From Alphaproteobacteria bacterium (GTDB lineage: Bacteria > Pseudomonadota > Alphaproteobacteria > CACIAM-22H2): DNA of 7,336 nucleotides. The stretch is taken from the NCBI GenBank assembly GCA_016869915.1, contig VGDA01000175.1:1-7336 (forward strand), in the 5' to 3' direction. The translations under genes and the position numbers were made by a program. Positions within the stretch are counted from its first letter, which is position 1; each line of letters starts with the position of its first letter. The notes below the pieces were generated by a model, which was not told where the DNA came from, made no database searches, and saw only the letters and a list, made by a program, of their open reading frames with translations. Of this stretch, positions 6,408 through 7,336 are shown piece by piece.

Positions 6408-7219
6408 GCGCGCCCGGTCCCGGCCATCGCGGCGTCGACGATGGAGAGCGCCTCGGCATGGCGGGCCGGGTCGCCCGCGGCGAGGATGCGCGGCCCGCTC
6501 GAGAGGACGAGCGGCCGGCCTTCCCAGTCGGTGATGCGCCCGCCGGCGCCCTCGACGATCGGCACGAAGGGCGCGAAGTCGTGGACCTTGAAGCCGGTGT
6601 CGAGCGCGACGTCGGTGCGCCCGGACGAGAGCAGGCCATAGGCCATGCAGGCCGTGCCGTAGATGCGCCACGCCGTCCTCGCGCGCAGCGCGTCGAGCGC
6701 GGGGCGCTCCTCCTCGGCGAAGAAATCCGGGTTGCTCGAGGTCAGGATCGCCTGCCCGAGGGCGGGGCAGGGGCGGACGCGGCAGGGGCCGTCGGTGTGC
6801 CGGGTCTGGCGGCCGCGCGCGCCGATCCAGCGGTCGGGCGTCGCCGCCTGGTCGATGATGCCGAGGATCGGGCTGCCGCCGAGGGCGAGCGCGATCAGCG
6901 TGCCGTAGACCGGCGAGCCGGCGATGAAGGGCGCGGTGCCGTCGATCGGGTCGAGCACCCAGACAAGCTCCGCGTCGGCGTCCTTGGCGTCGTGCTCCTC
7001 GCCGAGCACGCCGTGGGACGGGAAGCGTTCGGAGATCCGGGCACGCAGCCGACGCTCGATCTCGAGGTCGAAGGAGGTGACGAAGCTGCGGTCCGGCTTG
7101 AGCGTCGCGTCCGGGCGCAGCCTGCCCGCGGGCGCGAGCATCGCGTGGGCGATGTCCGCGAGTTCCTGCCCGAAGGCGAGGAATTCGTCGATCGCGCGCT
7201 CGGAGATGTCGGCTGGCAT
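6404..7219 (-). CDS. Inositol-monophosphatase-superfamily phosphatase, HisN type
   Basis: The 271-residue cytoplasmic protein has the full set of Mg-dependent phosphatase motifs. These are VTSFDLEIE at 47-55, GEEH at 73-76 with the metal-binding glutamates, WVLDPIDGT at 87-95 with D90 and D93 as metal ligands, and D214 inside KVHDFAPFVPIVEGAGG (211-227). The GSPVYGTLIALALGGSPILG stretch and the HD-F-A...PI-EGAGG ending resemble the histidinol-phosphatase (HisN) branch more than true inositol monophosphatase or CysQ. It removes phosphate from a small organic phosphomonoester. Histidinol phosphate is one candidate, but no other histidine gene is in the window. It is the first gene of the transporter operon and its TGA overlaps the ATPase ATG, suggesting a linked role. 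The ATG has only a weak purine-rich site (AGGCGAG) about 10 nt upstream, so the start is slightly uncertain. Confidence 0.88.
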   Translation of the reverse strand: MPADISERAIDEFLAFGQELADIAHAMLAPAGRLRPDATLKPDRSFVTSFDLEIERRLRARISERFPSHGVLGEEHDAKDADAELVWVLDPIDGTAPFIAGSPVYGTLIALALGGSPILGIIDQAATPDRWIGARGRQTRHTDGPCRVRPCPALGQAILTSSNPDFFAEEERPALDALRARTAWRIYGTACMAYGLLSSGRTDVALDTGFKVHDFAPFVPIVEGAGGRITDWEGRPLVLSSGPRILAAGDPARHAEALSIVDAAMAGTGRA

Positions 7220-7302
7220 GCGTCTGGCTCGCCTGGCTGCTGGCCGGGGTGGCTGGTCGTGGCCGCGCCCGACATGACAGGGAAGCTACGGAGCCGTGAC
7301 TT

Positions 7303-7332
7303 AGGCTAGAACGCGGGGCGGCGGCGGCACAA
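7303..7332 (-). promoter_or_regulatory. Weak candidate promoter for the phosphatase-transporter operon
   Basis: On the minus strand, TTGTGC (7332-7327) and TAGCCT (7308-7303) are separated by 18 nt, about 84 nt before the phosphatase ATG. Each box matches the sigma70 consensus at only three or four positions. The rest of this gap (7220-7336, about 117 nt) shows no gene; it holds repeated AGCCA units close to the start codon. The true promoter could equally lie beyond the window edge. Confidence 0.2.
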
Positions 7333-7336
7333 CGAT

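Noticed and set aside
7220..7336. Possible riboswitch or attenuator ahead of the transporter operon.
   Set aside because: I could not recognise any conserved riboswitch core, and no leader peptide or terminator/antiterminator pair is apparent in this short stretch.

Overview
The window is a GC-rich (roughly 70% by eye) stretch of bacterial chromosome with ordinary, densely packed genes. The alpha-proteobacterial flavour of RodA, together with the mrdA-rodA order, a tRNA-Lys with an encoded CCA end and a FutA/FbpA-like ABC transporter, suggests an alphaproteobacterium, perhaps of the Rhodospirillales type. That assignment is an inference from protein style, not a computed match.

Layout. On the + strand, positions 2-175 hold the last 57 codons of the cell-elongation transpeptidase PBP2 (mrdA). 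They are followed 14 nt later by the complete SEDS glycosyltransferase rodA (190-1347). Together these form the peptidoglycan polymerase/cross-linking pair of the elongasome. A recognisable sigma70-type promoter (1406-1434) then drives a complete tRNA-Lys(CUU) gene (1459-1534). The short gap after it holds two GC-rich hairpins and is where transcription converges with the minus-strand half of the window.

All remaining genes are on the minus strand. Read in their own direction they are: an inositol-monophosphatase-superfamily phosphatase of the HisN type (7219-6404); an ABC transporter ATPase whose ATG overlaps the phosphatase stop (ATGA); a double-length permease that fuses two membrane units; and a periplasmic binding protein with its own strong ribosome binding site. 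A perfect 9-bp GC hairpin follows. After it comes a separate FkbM-family SAM-dependent methyltransferase (2513-1647) with its own Shine-Dalgarno sequence and a plausible promoter.

How they fit together. The four-gene minus-strand cluster is a complete importer of the AfuABC/FbpABC/PhnSTU-like class. The binding protein captures a small anion, the fused permease forms the channel and the ATPase powers it. The leading phosphatase is translationally coupled to the ATPase, which suggests that the cargo is a phosphorylated organic compound dephosphorylated after uptake. The binding protein also lacks the adjacent tyrosine pair of classical ferric-binding proteins. This substrate idea is the most interesting point in the window, but it is inference. 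I see no CRISPR array, insertion sequence, phage gene, toxin-antitoxin pair or clearly new system.
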